Origin: JBBQNJ01 sp038329845
GTDB taxonomy: Bacteria; Planctomycetota; Phycisphaerae; Tepidisphaerales; Tepidisphaeraceae
Assembly: GCA_038329845.1 (NCBI GenBank)
Contig: JBBQNJ010000005.1
Location: forward strand, 1 to 64,000
DNA length: 64,000 nucleotides
Direction of reading: 5' to 3'
Part shown: piece by piece, positions 35,626 to 44,063 of the stretch
How the letters are laid out: each line of letters begins with the position of its first letter
Position numbering within the stretch: position 1 is the stretch's first letter
Position numbers and translations under genes: made by a program
The notes under the pieces: generated by a model
Database searches by the model: none
What the model saw: only the letters and a program-made list of their open reading frames with translations
What the model was told of the DNA's origin: nothing

Positions 35626-38251
35626 TCGGGGCTCCTGTGCAAAAAAGGTCGAGCAGTTTCTGGTACTGGAAGCCCTCGGCCAGGCGGCGAAGCGCTTGGG
35701 CGACGCGCGGGTCGCGGGACTCGACCTCCTGGATCGTTGCGAGCAACTGGTCAAGATCCGCCGTGACGACGGCTTCACGCATCAGGTCGATAAGCTGCGG
35801 TGGCAGCCCCGCGAGCGACTCGGGAGTGAGCTCGGCGGCTTCCTCCGGAGGCGCGGCTACTGAGTCGTCGGCGTATTCGTATTCCACACCCACGTGGGTA
35901 TGAATTTTGTGGAACAGTTCGGCCTCCCGGAATGGCTTGCCGATGAAATCGTCGGCGCCGATTTCCATTAACTCCTGGCGATTGTCGTCCATCGCGCTGG
36001 CAGTTACGGCGATAATCTTGGGTTCGTTGCCGCCGGGCATCGCGCGGATGCGCTTGATTGCCTCGTGGCCATCCATCACCGGCATGCGGAAATCCATCAG
36101 GATCAGGCGCGGGTGCCATTCCTCAAACTGCTTCACGGCTTCCAATCCGTTGATCGCGAGTTGCACCTCAAAGCCGACGGGTGCCAGAAGTTTGGCGAGC
36201 AGTTGGCGGTTGTCCTCGATGTCGTCGGCAATGAGCACGCGGCACGCAGGCTGCCCAGGTTGGAGCCTCAAAACATGCCGTGGCTTTTCTTTCGCTTGAA
36301 CCGCCTGGGCCTCGCCTTCTTTCAATGGCAGGTCGATGATGAAGATGCTGCCTTTGCCGACCTGGCTGCGGAGCGTGATGTCACCTCCCATCAGTCGAAC
36401 AAACTCCCGGCTGATCGCCAGTCCCAGCCCCGTCCCGGTTCCGGTTTGTTGCCCGCTCTTGGTCTGCTCGAAATGCCGGAACAACCGGTCCTGCTCTTCT
36501 TGCGGAATCCCCGGGCCGGTGTCCTCGATCTCAACCCGCAGAGAAGGTCCCTTAGCCCCCCCGCCGCCCTTGCGGTCCGCGAGCACGCGCACACCGACGC
36601 CACCCTGTTCGGTGAATTTCACGGCGTTGCCCAGCACGTTAATGAGGACCTGACGCATCTTGTTAATGTCGGCCACGATGTATTGCGGAACGTCGTCACC
36701 GATCAGCTCCACGGAAAAGGACAACTCCTTCTCATTGGTACGTACGCGGAACATCATCTCCAAGTCGTCGAGAAGCGCCGGCAGGTCAAACGTGGAGGCA
36801 TTGAGAGTCGTGCGGCCGGCCTCGATCTTGGACATTTCCAGAATGTCGTTGATCAGGGCAAGGAGATGTTCGCCGCTGCGATTGATGGTGCCGAGGTACT
36901 GGCATTGTTGCGGGGTGAGATCCTTGTCGCGAAGCATGAGCTGGGAGAACCCGAGGATGGCGTTCATCGGGGTGCGGATTTCGTGGGACATGTTGGCCAG
37001 GAAGACGCTCTTGGCGCGGTTGGCTTGCTGCAACGACTGCTCATAACGTTTTCGTTCGGTGACATCGCGAGCGGCCGCGAATACGCCCCGCAGTTTCCGG
37101 TCTCGGTCGTGAAAGGTGGATGCGTTGTAGGACACCACTGTTTCCTTCCCGTCCCTGGCGCGCGCGGTCAGCTCATAGTCGGTGACTTTGCCTTCGCCGA
37201 GGACCAGCTTGATGCCCGCCTCCGCTCTTTCCGGGTCGGTAAAGTAATCCTTGAAGGGCGCGCCGATCAGCTCGTCGCGCGTACATCCGGTTAAAGCCTC
37301 CATCTGCTTGTTGACGTCGGTGATGATGCCGCGGGGGTCGGTGGTGATCAATGCGTCGATGTTCGATTCGATCAGCGAGCGCGTATAGAATTGCTGATCG
37401 CGCACGCGCTGATCGAGCAGCATTCGTTCGGCTTCGACCTGTTTCCGCGCGGTGTTGTCCGTGCCGATCAGCAGATAACCGATGATTCCGCCCTGGGCGT
37501 CGCGGAGCGCGGTGACTGACACGATGGCCGGAAAGCGGCTGCCATCCTTGCGGATGTAGGTCAGTTCATAAATGTCTTCGATGCCGCGAGAGGCCTTGAA
37601 AACCAGCGCCTCAAACCCTGGCGTAATGGTTGTTCCGATCTCCACGCTCAAGGCTTTAGCGCGCGCGACCACCTCCTGCGGATCGGAAATATCTGCCGGG
37701 GTGATCTTGTTCATCACTTCGGCGCCGGTGTAGCCGAGCATCCGCTCGGCGCCGACGTTGAAGATCTGAATGACGCCCTTTTCGTCGGTGGCGATGCTTG
37801 AGAAGTTGGCGCTGTTGAAAATGGCGTTTTGCAACGCTCCCGCTTTGAGCAGTTCTTCTTCCGCGCGCTTGCGCGCCGTCACATCTTCCATCGCCAGCAC
37901 CAGCAGCTCCCCGTGCTGGCCCGCCTGAAGCTTGCGCGCATTGAGCAGCATCACCCTCCGCCCGATCACCGGGAAGGTGTGTTCAAGCTCAAAGTCGTTG
38001 AAGACCGAACTCTTGGGCACAATATCTTCCAGCAGAGTACGCAGGTCGGGGATATCCCACTGGCCGTTCCCAAGCTCATAGATCAGTTGGTCCACGGTCT
38101 CTTCGGGCGAGACCTGAAAAGTCTGATAGAAGGCGCGGTTGGCGGACCGGACGCGCAGAGTGGTATCGAGGATCAACAGCGGCTCGCGCACCGTGTCCAC
38201 GATGTTCAAGGCATAGTCCTGAATATCCTCAACTAATGGTCCTCGTGTCAT
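35606..38251 (-). CDS. hybrid sensor histidine kinase with PAS domains and receiver
   Basis: 881-aa cytoplasmic kinase without TM segments. Order: N-terminal PAS (about 10-130, ending VTARKR), PAS/PAC 2 (about 140-260), PAS/PAC 3 (about 275-400), HisKA with the phospho-accepting His423 in MSHEIRTPMNA, HATPase_c with an N-box in LINVLGNAVKFTEQG and G-boxes DTGPGIP and GTGLGLAIS, a receiver domain with Asp720 in LMDFRMPVMDG, and a C-terminal ~80-residue helical tail. The ATG at 38251 has AAGG upstream. It overlaps the SpoIIE-type regulator that follows. The signal is unknown; PAS domains suggest redox, light or a small ligand. Confidence 0.92.
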   Translation of the reverse strand: MTRGPLVEDIQDYALNIVDTVREPLLILDTTLRVRSANRAFYQTFQVSPEETVDQLIYELGNGQWDIPDLRTLLEDIVPKSSVFNDFELEHTFPVIGRRVMLLNARKLQAGQHGELLVLAMEDVTARKRAEEELLKAGALQNAIFNSANFSSIATDEKGVIQIFNVGAERMLGYTGAEVMNKITPADISDPQEVVARAKALSVEIGTTITPGFEALVFKASRGIEDIYELTYIRKDGSRFPAIVSVTALRDAQGGIIGYLLIGTDNTARKQVEAERMLLDQRVRDQQFYTRSLIESNIDALITTDPRGIITDVNKQMEALTGCTRDELIGAPFKDYFTDPERAEAGIKLVLGEGKVTDYELTARARDGKETVVSYNASTFHDRDRKLRGVFAAARDVTERKRYEQSLQQANRAKSVFLANMSHEIRTPMNAILGFSQLMLRDKDLTPQQCQYLGTINRSGEHLLALINDILEMSKIEAGRTTLNASTFDLPALLDDLEMMFRVRTNEKELSFSVELIGDDVPQYIVADINKMRQVLINVLGNAVKFTEQGGVGVRVLADRKGGGGAKGPSLRVEIEDTGPGIPQEEQDRLFRHFEQTKSGQQTGTGTGLGLAISREFVRLMGGDITLRSQVGKGSIFIIDLPLKEGEAQAVQAKEKPRHVLRLQPGQPACRVLIADDIEDNRQLLAKLLAPVGFEVQLAINGLEAVKQFEEWHPRLILMDFRMPVMDGHEAIKRIRAMPGGNEPKIIAVTASAMDDNRQELMEIGADDFIGKPFREAELFHKIHTHVGVEYEYADDSVAAPPEEAAELTPESLAGLPPQLIDLMREAVVTADLDQLLATIQEVESRDPRVAQALRRLAEGFQYQKLLDLFCTGAPIETGKA

Positions 38252-38603
38252 TGCGGCCTTTCTGCACACTTGGAGGCTTCCGCCGGACTATTTTCCCAAG
38301 GCGAGATTCTCGTCTGGATTTTTGCCGGGCGCGACCGCGGGCGCGCTGTCCAGCAGGATCATGGGCTTGATCTGATCAAAGTTCATCCTGGAGTGCATCC
38401 ATTGATGTCACAGTCTGGACAGCAACTGCAAATGCCACTTTGCTCGCTGACCCAGGAAATGCGTTCGCTTTGTGTACGATGAACATCCTGTTTCCCATTG
38501 GAAGCAACGACGGAACGGAACTGAATTGTACGGAACGGCAGGCCGGAGCGTAACGGACAGAATTGAGCACACACAGTAGAGTAAGTGAAGGGGACACGAC
38601 CCT
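38252..38603. other. gene-free spacer downstream of the truncated primase
   Basis: No gene, hairpin terminator or recognisable mobile end was seen. The frame of the primase product continues past its stop only as non-homologous sequence, so this is the likely scar at the edge of the accessory block. Confidence 0.5.
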
Positions 38604-39866
38604 TCAGCCCGTTTCCGGGTCGCGCACCGGCGTCCAGAGATGATCGACGTGCTGGTAGATGTCCACCAGCGCCACTTCGTCCGGAGTTGAACGATAACCG
38701 CTGTGGTCGAACACCCACCATTCCTCGCGGTAGCGCCGCAGCGTCAGTTGCTTGTCCCGCGTCCGCCGGCGCGCGAGGTAATGCTCGGCGAGCCGCATGG
38801 GCTCGGGGAACTCCACGATGGCTTCTGGACGCGGCGTCCATTGTTCACCGTCGGTGGTGCCTCCGCTTGGCGGTGCGCGTTCGATGCCCAGCAACTGCGC
38901 GGCGGCTTTGACGGCGGTTTTCACATCGCCGCCATGATCAAAATGGGTGAACACGTCGAAGGCATCGTGGATGCCCACGCCGCTCTTGACCACTCCATCG
39001 TTGAGCGGATCGTTGCTGGAGAAGTGGCAACTGCGGCCGTCTTTCACGGTGACCGACGCGCTCTTGCCCCCCGGGCGCACGAAGCGGTCGCCGATGCGCG
39101 TGTAACCGTGGGCCTCGAGGATGGCATCTATCGCGTGCGCAGAATTGAACTGCTGGATGACGCCGGTGCTGCCATTGCGGCTCGCGGCCACACGGCGTTC
39201 GTGCGACTGAGCCGCCTGGCGTTCGATACGTTCCTTTTCCTGGCGGGTGTAGGGACATTCATCGAGCTTCCGCGCCGCGGCCAGGAGCGCGTCGGCCCGC
39301 GCCTGGGGGATCGTGGGGATCGCGGCCAAGCCCCCGGAGAGCATCTGGTAGACCTTGCCGCTGGGATGCAAGCTGGGCGGGACCACCGCGTATCCCCCCT
39401 CGGCGCGGGTCTCGATGGCAATTTCCCGGCCGGATTCCTCCGATTCGCAGGGCACCCAGGCGAGCTTCGCGTTCTCACCCGGCGTGGAGCAGCGGCAAAA
39501 TACCTGATACCCACCGCCGCCGGTGCGCTGCACCGGAAGGCCGTCGGCCAACTCGCCAACCGCAGCTTTCCAGGCGTCGTAAAACCGCTCCACATCGAAG
39601 TCGAGGATGAGCAGCCCGCCGGAAATCGCCCCGCCGATGACCGCGTAACTTTTCGCGCCCCCCTCAAACCACCCATGCACCTCGGCGACCTCGGCGGCCT
39701 TGGTCTGGAACGGGCTCCAGGTGGGTTTGCCCTCGGCGTCGCGGGGAAGAAACCGAGTCAGCGGCCTTTTTGTGCGATGGTCGATCGGCAGGATGCTGAC
39801 GCCGCCGGCCAAGACGGCCAAAGCGGTGGTTTTTAGGTCAGACGTAGGCGCAAGGGGCGTTATCAT
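38604..39866 (-). CDS. bifunctional primase-polymerase (AEP superfamily), apparently lacking its helicase part
   Basis: 420-aa Prim-Pol of the kind found in phages, plasmids and satellite elements. The AEP catalytic acidic motif is LILDFDVERF (Asp89, Asp91) and the second motif lies in GYAVVPPSLHPSG (His). After a linker there is a predicted helical region and a C-terminal part resembling the D5_N entry (YREEWWVFDHSGY...). The protein stops where a superfamily 3 or D5-type helicase would normally begin, so it is probably 3'-truncated. The start overlaps the upstream 95-aa gene by ATGA and has GGAGG five bases before it. Likely part of an integrated element. Confidence 0.82.
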   Translation of the reverse strand: MITPLAPTSDLKTTALAVLAGGVSILPIDHRTKRPLTRFLPRDAEGKPTWSPFQTKAAEVAEVHGWFEGGAKSYAVIGGAISGGLLILDFDVERFYDAWKAAVGELADGLPVQRTGGGGYQVFCRCSTPGENAKLAWVPCESEESGREIAIETRAEGGYAVVPPSLHPSGKVYQMLSGGLAAIPTIPQARADALLAAARKLDECPYTRQEKERIERQAAQSHERRVAASRNGSTGVIQQFNSAHAIDAILEAHGYTRIGDRFVRPGGKSASVTVKDGRSCHFSSNDPLNDGVVKSGVGIHDAFDVFTHFDHGGDVKTAVKAAAQLLGIERAPPSGGTTDGEQWTPRPEAIVEFPEPMRLAEHYLARRRTRDKQLTLRRYREEWWVFDHSGYRSTPDEVALVDIYQHVDHLWTPVRDPETG

Positions 39867-40150
39867 GTGGCCTCCACCGCCTGCGGCGATTGCTCGACCT
39901 TGACGGCATCCGCACCGAACTCACGTCGGATGTAGCCGCCGAAAATCGTGGCCAAGGTGCGCCCAATGTCCGTGGTCATATCGACGAGGCATATGCGTCG
40001 GGCGCGATCGACCTTGGCGGGAGTCTCCAAGCAAAGGCGGTCCTCCCCATGCAGGCTTTCCACGGCCAGAAGGGCAAGCCGCAGGGTCGCCTCCACTTCG
40101 AGCATGGGTACTGAATCCTTGAACACGAACTTCACGGTCGAGCGGTTCAT
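39863..40150 (-). CDS. small conserved protein in the primase operon
   Basis: 95-aa protein (MNRSTVKFVFKDSVPMLEVE...) with AGGAGG six bases before the ATG. The middle VEATLRLALLAVESLHGEDR suggests a helix that may mediate dimerisation, and CLVDMTTDIGRTLATIFGGYI a second helical segment. No family is recognised. It overlaps the primase gene by four bases (ATGA) and lies 67 bp downstream of the sigma factor. The overlap implies co-expression with the primase. Confidence 0.8.
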   Translation of the reverse strand: MNRSTVKFVFKDSVPMLEVEATLRLALLAVESLHGEDRLCLETPAKVDRARRICLVDMTTDIGRTLATIFGGYIRREFGADAVKVEQSPQAVEAT

Positions 40151-40217
40151 CGGCTGCCTCCTGGGGCACATTGGGGTCTCACTACTTATTGACCGGAACG
40201 GCGCGCAAAATGGTTGA

Positions 40218-40748
40218 TTAATTTTCATCCAGCCTGTCGAACCCTTCTTCTTTCCCAAACTGCTCCAAATGCTGACTCAAGGTCCGAACCTCGCCGCGCG
40301 TCAGACTGAGCAGGTCCTCCAATTCCCTATCGCTGTGACCGGCCATGCGCAACTCCAACACCTGCCGCAGGTCGGGCGGCATCCGGTTCTTCACATCCTC
40401 GAGGTCGAGTTCCAGATCGATCTGTTCCCGCGTCATCTCTCCGTCGAGGAGCGTTCCCTCGGGGCCGTCGTCGTACTCAATGTTCCGGCGGTCGTCGCGC
40501 TTCTTCGCAGACCGCTTCTCGATCAGATTCAGGAGTGCGTTCTTGGCAACCTTGCCGACGAAGCCCGCACGCGATCCGCGCTCCGGGCGCTGGCGGTGGT
40601 TCTGCTGAAACACCTGCATGGCCAACTCCTGCTCGATGTCGGCGAGTTCGCAGTCCCGGTAACCGCGTGGCCCCGATATTTGCCGGGCCTTCTTCTTCAC
40701 GATTTCTGCGTCCGCTGGTTGATACCGTTCATCCCATAGAGGTCGCAT
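40218..40748 (-). CDS. sigma-70-family RNA polymerase sigma factor (element-encoded)
   Basis: 176-aa ECF-like sigma factor. Region 2 is represented by DIEQELAMQVFQQNHR...GFVGKVAKNALLNLIEKR, and region 4 by LEDVKNRMPPDLRQVLELR followed by the HTH (GHSDRELEDLLSLTRGEVRTLSQHL). In planctomycete mobile elements, sigma factors of this kind often sit beside a Prim-Pol gene. It could drive transcription of the element's own genes; no anti-sigma factor is adjacent. The ATG at 40748 is used rather than the open frame start at 40781. Confidence 0.82.
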   Translation of the reverse strand: MRPLWDERYQPADAEIVKKKARQISGPRGYRDCELADIEQELAMQVFQQNHRQRPERGSRAGFVGKVAKNALLNLIEKRSAKKRDDRRNIEYDDGPEGTLLDGEMTREQIDLELDLEDVKNRMPPDLRQVLELRMAGHSDRELEDLLSLTRGEVRTLSQHLEQFGKEEGFDRLDEN

Positions 40749-40943
40749 GGCTCGGCTCCCCCGGCCGTGGGGGAGGAGCACGCGTGGGCGAGAGCCGAGA
40801 GCGAGCGGTCGTCAGACAGTGCCAACCTGGAGGGCGCGCCGCTGTGAGGAAGCCTTGTTCGGCTTTCGCCCACAGCGGACTCCGCTTCGCGGCCGGTCAA
40901 CTGTCTGGAGAATTGAAAGTGGTCTGCTCGTTCGGGCAGACCG

Positions 40944-41303
40944 TTACACGGAGAACACCGTGTCGAACTCGTGGATGATTGGCAGGCCGTGCGCAACCTC
41001 GATGAGTTGCACGACGCCGTTGCCGATGCCGTCCAGATCGTGGAAGAAATCAACCCACTCGCGCTTCAGCGCGAAGTCGGCCGTCATAGCAGAAGGACGC
41101 GACGGGCTGACCGAGCCGTTCTTCCGGCGGACGCGTACTCGGGGCGGGGGATCGAGGACAGGCTCGCCGGCGCGAACGTGCAGATTGTGGATCGTGCCGA
41201 AGCACAGTTTCTGCATCAGCACGATGAGACGCTGGCGGGCAGGCGATTGCCTCCGGAGGGTCGGGTCACTGCCGCAGGTGGGAGGAAATGATGAGTGCGC
41301 CAT
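40944..41303 (-). CDS. conserved protein of the primase-type element
   Basis: 119-aa protein. The N-terminal RQRLIVLMQKLCFGTIHNL followed by VRAGEPVLDPPPRVRV is a pattern I associate with a conserved planctomycete protein near such sigma and primase genes; the second half (FALKREWVDFFHDLDGIGNG... IEVAHGLP) is also typical. No enzymatic motif is visible and the role is unknown. It lies about 195 bp upstream of the sigma factor on the same strand. The ATG at 41303 is assumed. Confidence 0.72.
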   Translation of the reverse strand: MAHSSFPPTCGSDPTLRRQSPARQRLIVLMQKLCFGTIHNLHVRAGEPVLDPPPRVRVRRKNGSVSPSRPSAMTADFALKREWVDFFHDLDGIGNGVVQLIEVAHGLPIIHEFDTVFSV

Positions 41304-41391
41304 ACCGAATTCCTTTGTACTTGTGGACCACCGAAATGGCGGTCACGACAAAGGGATTCTGGCCTTGCGGAATTGGCTGATTTTGACAGTC

Positions 41392-43182
41392 TTATGTCAG
41401 CGAACTGTCAGCGGGCGCATTGGCGGGATCGGTGCGGGAGATGGAGTCCGCGTCGCGCCGGAGGGAAAAGGAAATGCCCAGCGGAGGCTTGGCGTCGAGC
41501 AGCTTGGTGTTGAGGCGGGAGATGAACTGACTGATCTTGTCCCGAGCGGACTTGGCGTTGAGGTAACGCTCCTTCCAGAGAAGCCCGTTCTTCGGGTGCA
41601 TCAACCTGTAAACATCGACTTCCTGGGCCACGATGCCGAGTTGGAGAAACGCCATCTCGCGCCTGGTGAGATCGCATTGATGTTCCCCTCCGCGCCACAC
41701 GACCGTGCTGGGCGGGTAGACACCATCCGTCCGCTGTGGCGTGCCCGGAGGCTTGGATGCGGCTTGCGGCATGTCCTTGATCGGCACCTTAATGCAGCGA
41801 GCTACTCCGTACTTAAAGAAATGAACGTCCAAGGTTGCTGGATTACCGGTCACCGCCAGGTCGATGGTGTTGTCAGGAACCAGGTCCGACTGGGGCGAGG
41901 ACTCGGTGCTACTGAACTGGGTGCCTGATGGCATGGCGCGCACCGCCCGCGCCACCCCAATACCCGAGTTCCGCAGTGTGATCTTTCCATTCTCACGCGA
42001 AGCGGTCAGGTACGGCCACAACGGTAGTGCGAACTGAGCCAGAACCGCATCGTCAAGCGCCTCCAGGTTGGCAACGGGAGTTTTGAGTACCTTGGCACCT
42101 TCGGCAACAGAGGTGGGCACCTTGTCCTCTGCAATCAGGCGAAGGGCAGGCGGCAGCTGGGGGAGGTTTTGGGGGATCGCCCGCGCGGCGGTTACGCACC
42201 AATTGATGCAGCGCAGCAATTCGCCCGTGTCGCCATTCGCGGCGGTGAGGCGGTCATGAATCAAACCCATCAGTTTCCCCAGCACGGCAGGCAGAGCGTC
42301 AAGAGACAGGTCGGTGTTCTTCCATCGCAGGTTGAATACAACAATCTCGTTCGAGTCCGGGTCAACGCCCCATGTGTCCTTTTCCATCGACATCGCCCAC
42401 GAAAGGAGCGACGCCTCGGCATACGCACGACTATCAGCAGGAATCGCGTAGATCTGATCCACGAGCACTTTCGCCACAATGTGACCGACGCGATGCATCT
42501 TCGCATCCGCCAGGCAGGCGGTCAGCAAGTCGGATGCTTGGCGCGGCGCTCGCCCGATCATGGCCTGGCCTAACGTCGTGACGTGTTCGGCGACATTGGC
42601 CGTGGGCAGGAGTTCGTCGATGGCTCGAAGATGTGGCTGCCACTTGTGCCAGGGCTCATTAAGGTCAAGCTGCTCAAAAAACTGTTGCCGCAGCGGGGCA
42701 CTCAGCAATACCTCACGGAACTTGGCGAGGTCCACGTTGTCGGGGAACAGGCCGCACTCGGCATCAAGTTCATCCAGCGACCTCGGCATGCGCGCGTAAT
42801 AATCGGCGTCGAGGATCAAATTTTCCGCGATGTCCACCACGCGGTAAAACAGCCGCAATTGCTCCTCCACGGTCCCCACTTCCTTCTTGTAGCGGATATT
42901 CGGGAATCGCAGTCGTAGCGATCCACTGAGGCCACGAAGGAAAAACCGCACCTTGATCGGTTTGGCCAGTTCTCTTGCAGGCACATCAATGTCCGAGTCG
43001 AAGGACTCAATCGTTACCTTGGCATCGTCTCGGATTTCCTCGAGTCGTTCAGCCAGCGGATCAATGTATTGACGGCTCTGAAATAGCGCGTGATCGATAC
43101 TCCGATACTCCTGCCCGGAGGGATCGGAGAAGCGGAGCGTGTAAAGTTGTTCGGAAAAGCGGCCAAAACACATATCCCGCAC
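41392..43182 (-). CDS. 596-aa protein of unknown function with C-terminal winged-helix-like domain
   Basis: The first gene of the element block on this strand. Residues 1-490 are helix-rich and without recognisable motifs (RDMCFGRFSEQLYTLRF; DIAENLILDADYYARMPRS). The C-terminal ~90 residues (WRGGEHQCDLTRREMAFLQLG, RLMHPKNGLLWKERYLNAKS, ARDKISQFISRLNTKLLDA) resemble a trans_reg_C/wHTH DNA-binding fold. It might be a replication or regulatory protein of the element. A signal peptide and TM segments are absent. It ends about 90 bp before the 119-aa gene. Function not claimed. Confidence 0.7.
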   Translation of the reverse strand: MRDMCFGRFSEQLYTLRFSDPSGQEYRSIDHALFQSRQYIDPLAERLEEIRDDAKVTIESFDSDIDVPARELAKPIKVRFFLRGLSGSLRLRFPNIRYKKEVGTVEEQLRLFYRVVDIAENLILDADYYARMPRSLDELDAECGLFPDNVDLAKFREVLLSAPLRQQFFEQLDLNEPWHKWQPHLRAIDELLPTANVAEHVTTLGQAMIGRAPRQASDLLTACLADAKMHRVGHIVAKVLVDQIYAIPADSRAYAEASLLSWAMSMEKDTWGVDPDSNEIVVFNLRWKNTDLSLDALPAVLGKLMGLIHDRLTAANGDTGELLRCINWCVTAARAIPQNLPQLPPALRLIAEDKVPTSVAEGAKVLKTPVANLEALDDAVLAQFALPLWPYLTASRENGKITLRNSGIGVARAVRAMPSGTQFSSTESSPQSDLVPDNTIDLAVTGNPATLDVHFFKYGVARCIKVPIKDMPQAASKPPGTPQRTDGVYPPSTVVWRGGEHQCDLTRREMAFLQLGIVAQEVDVYRLMHPKNGLLWKERYLNAKSARDKISQFISRLNTKLLDAKPPLGISFSLRRDADSISRTDPANAPADSSLT

Positions 43183-43317
43183 CTTGTCGAGGTCGAAGCT
43201 GCGTTTCGTTACGGCCCCGCCGTGCGCCGGGAATTGAGTTGGCTTCCCAGGCGGGGAGGGATCGGGTAAAATGATTCCCGTCAGGACAATTTGGACGATT
43301 CTTCGCCGCCGTGAGAG

Positions 43318-43417
43318 GCGGCCGGGTGCGATGCAAGGGTCGGCTGTGAACCGGGTCAGGTCCGAAAGGAAGCAGCCATAAGCAGTACCGGTCTTGTGCC
43401 GTCGTTTCCCCGGCCGC
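43318..43417 (+). ncRNA. ffs: signal recognition particle RNA, small bacterial type
   Basis: The universal domain IV core is exact: GTGAACC, GGTCAGGTCCGAAAGGAAGCAGCC and AGCAG, with a GAAA (GNRA) tetraloop in place of the E. coli GGAA. The terminal helix GCGGCCGGG (43318-43326) pairs with CCCGGCCGC (43409-43417), giving a ~100-nt hairpin RNA without an Alu domain. It forms SRP with Ffh. A terminator-like hairpin with T5 follows. The accessory block on the other strand ends about 135 bp away. Confidence 0.95.
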
Positions 43418-43438
43418 TTCGCGCGGCGGCGAGTTTTT
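43413..43438 (+). terminator. probable terminator of the SRP RNA
   Basis: GCCGC (43413-43417) and GCGGC (43423-43427) form a short stem, followed after GGCGAG by TTTTT (43434-43438). The left arm overlaps the 3' strand of the SRP terminal helix, so both structures compete. Confidence 0.55.
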
Positions 43439-43476
43439 CCGGTGTGGCGCAGGACGCTGGCGGCGGAGGTTCGGAG

Positions 43477-43787
43477 ATGGCAGCCGCGTTGAAAATTGAC
43501 GTGCCGCGCTGGAGCTGGAATCCTTCTGTCCCAAGCACGGGATCGAGGAACTCTCCCTGTTCGGGTCGATCTTGCGCGAGGACTTCGGTCCGCAAAGCGA
43601 TGTAGATGTAATCATCGCGCTGCAACCGTCGCGAGAAATGACGCTGGAACTATTCATGCTGATGTGCGAGGAACTGTCAGAGTTATTTGGGGGACGGCGA
43701 ATCGACCTGATTCAAAAACGATTGCTGAAGAATCCATTCCGGCGCCGCGAAATTCTTGGTACGCGCGAGATTGTCTGCGTCACCTGA
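43477..43787 (+). pseudogene. MNT-type nucleotidyltransferase, frameshifted
   Basis: Small MNT-domain protein, normally the antitoxin/AMPylase partner of a HEPN toxin. An ATG at 43477 has GGAGG seven bases upstream and encodes MAAALKIDVPR. The homologous continuation (ELESFCPKHGIEELSLFGSI, with GSxxREDFGPQSDVDVII catalytic residues) is in the -1 frame from about 43511 on. One base is missing around CGCTGGAGCTG. The C-terminal part to KNPFRRREILGTREIV is intact. This is either a true frameshift or a sequencing error. Confidence 0.75.
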
Positions 43788-43848
43788 ATCTCACGTGGCT
43801 GTGGCGTTGTACGACATGCTGATCGCGGACGACCGGCGTACCGCTGGA
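43771..43848 (+). pseudogene. HEPN-domain remnant
   Basis: A short in-frame stretch (SPESHVAVALYDMLIAD) overlaps the 3' end of the MNT gene by 17 bp and resembles the N-terminus of the HEPN partner proteins of MNT antitoxins. Homology disappears after about 25 residues, so the toxin gene is deleted. Inferred from gene order and similarity alone. Confidence 0.4.
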
Positions 43849-44063
43849 GTGGAAAATCGCCCTACGGACGCCGCAAATCTCCGGAAAGGTTCATTAAAAA
43901 GCGACGCCGGAAGAATGGGCGCAACCGTCGCTCTTTTGATTGCCATCGCTTTCGATTTTTCAGCGATTTTCCGTTATCATAAACCCCTCTGGCCCCCCGG
44001 TCCGATCGGGGGATCGCATGGGCGATTTCCATGCGAATCGAGGCTATTTGGGACTTGAAAAAC

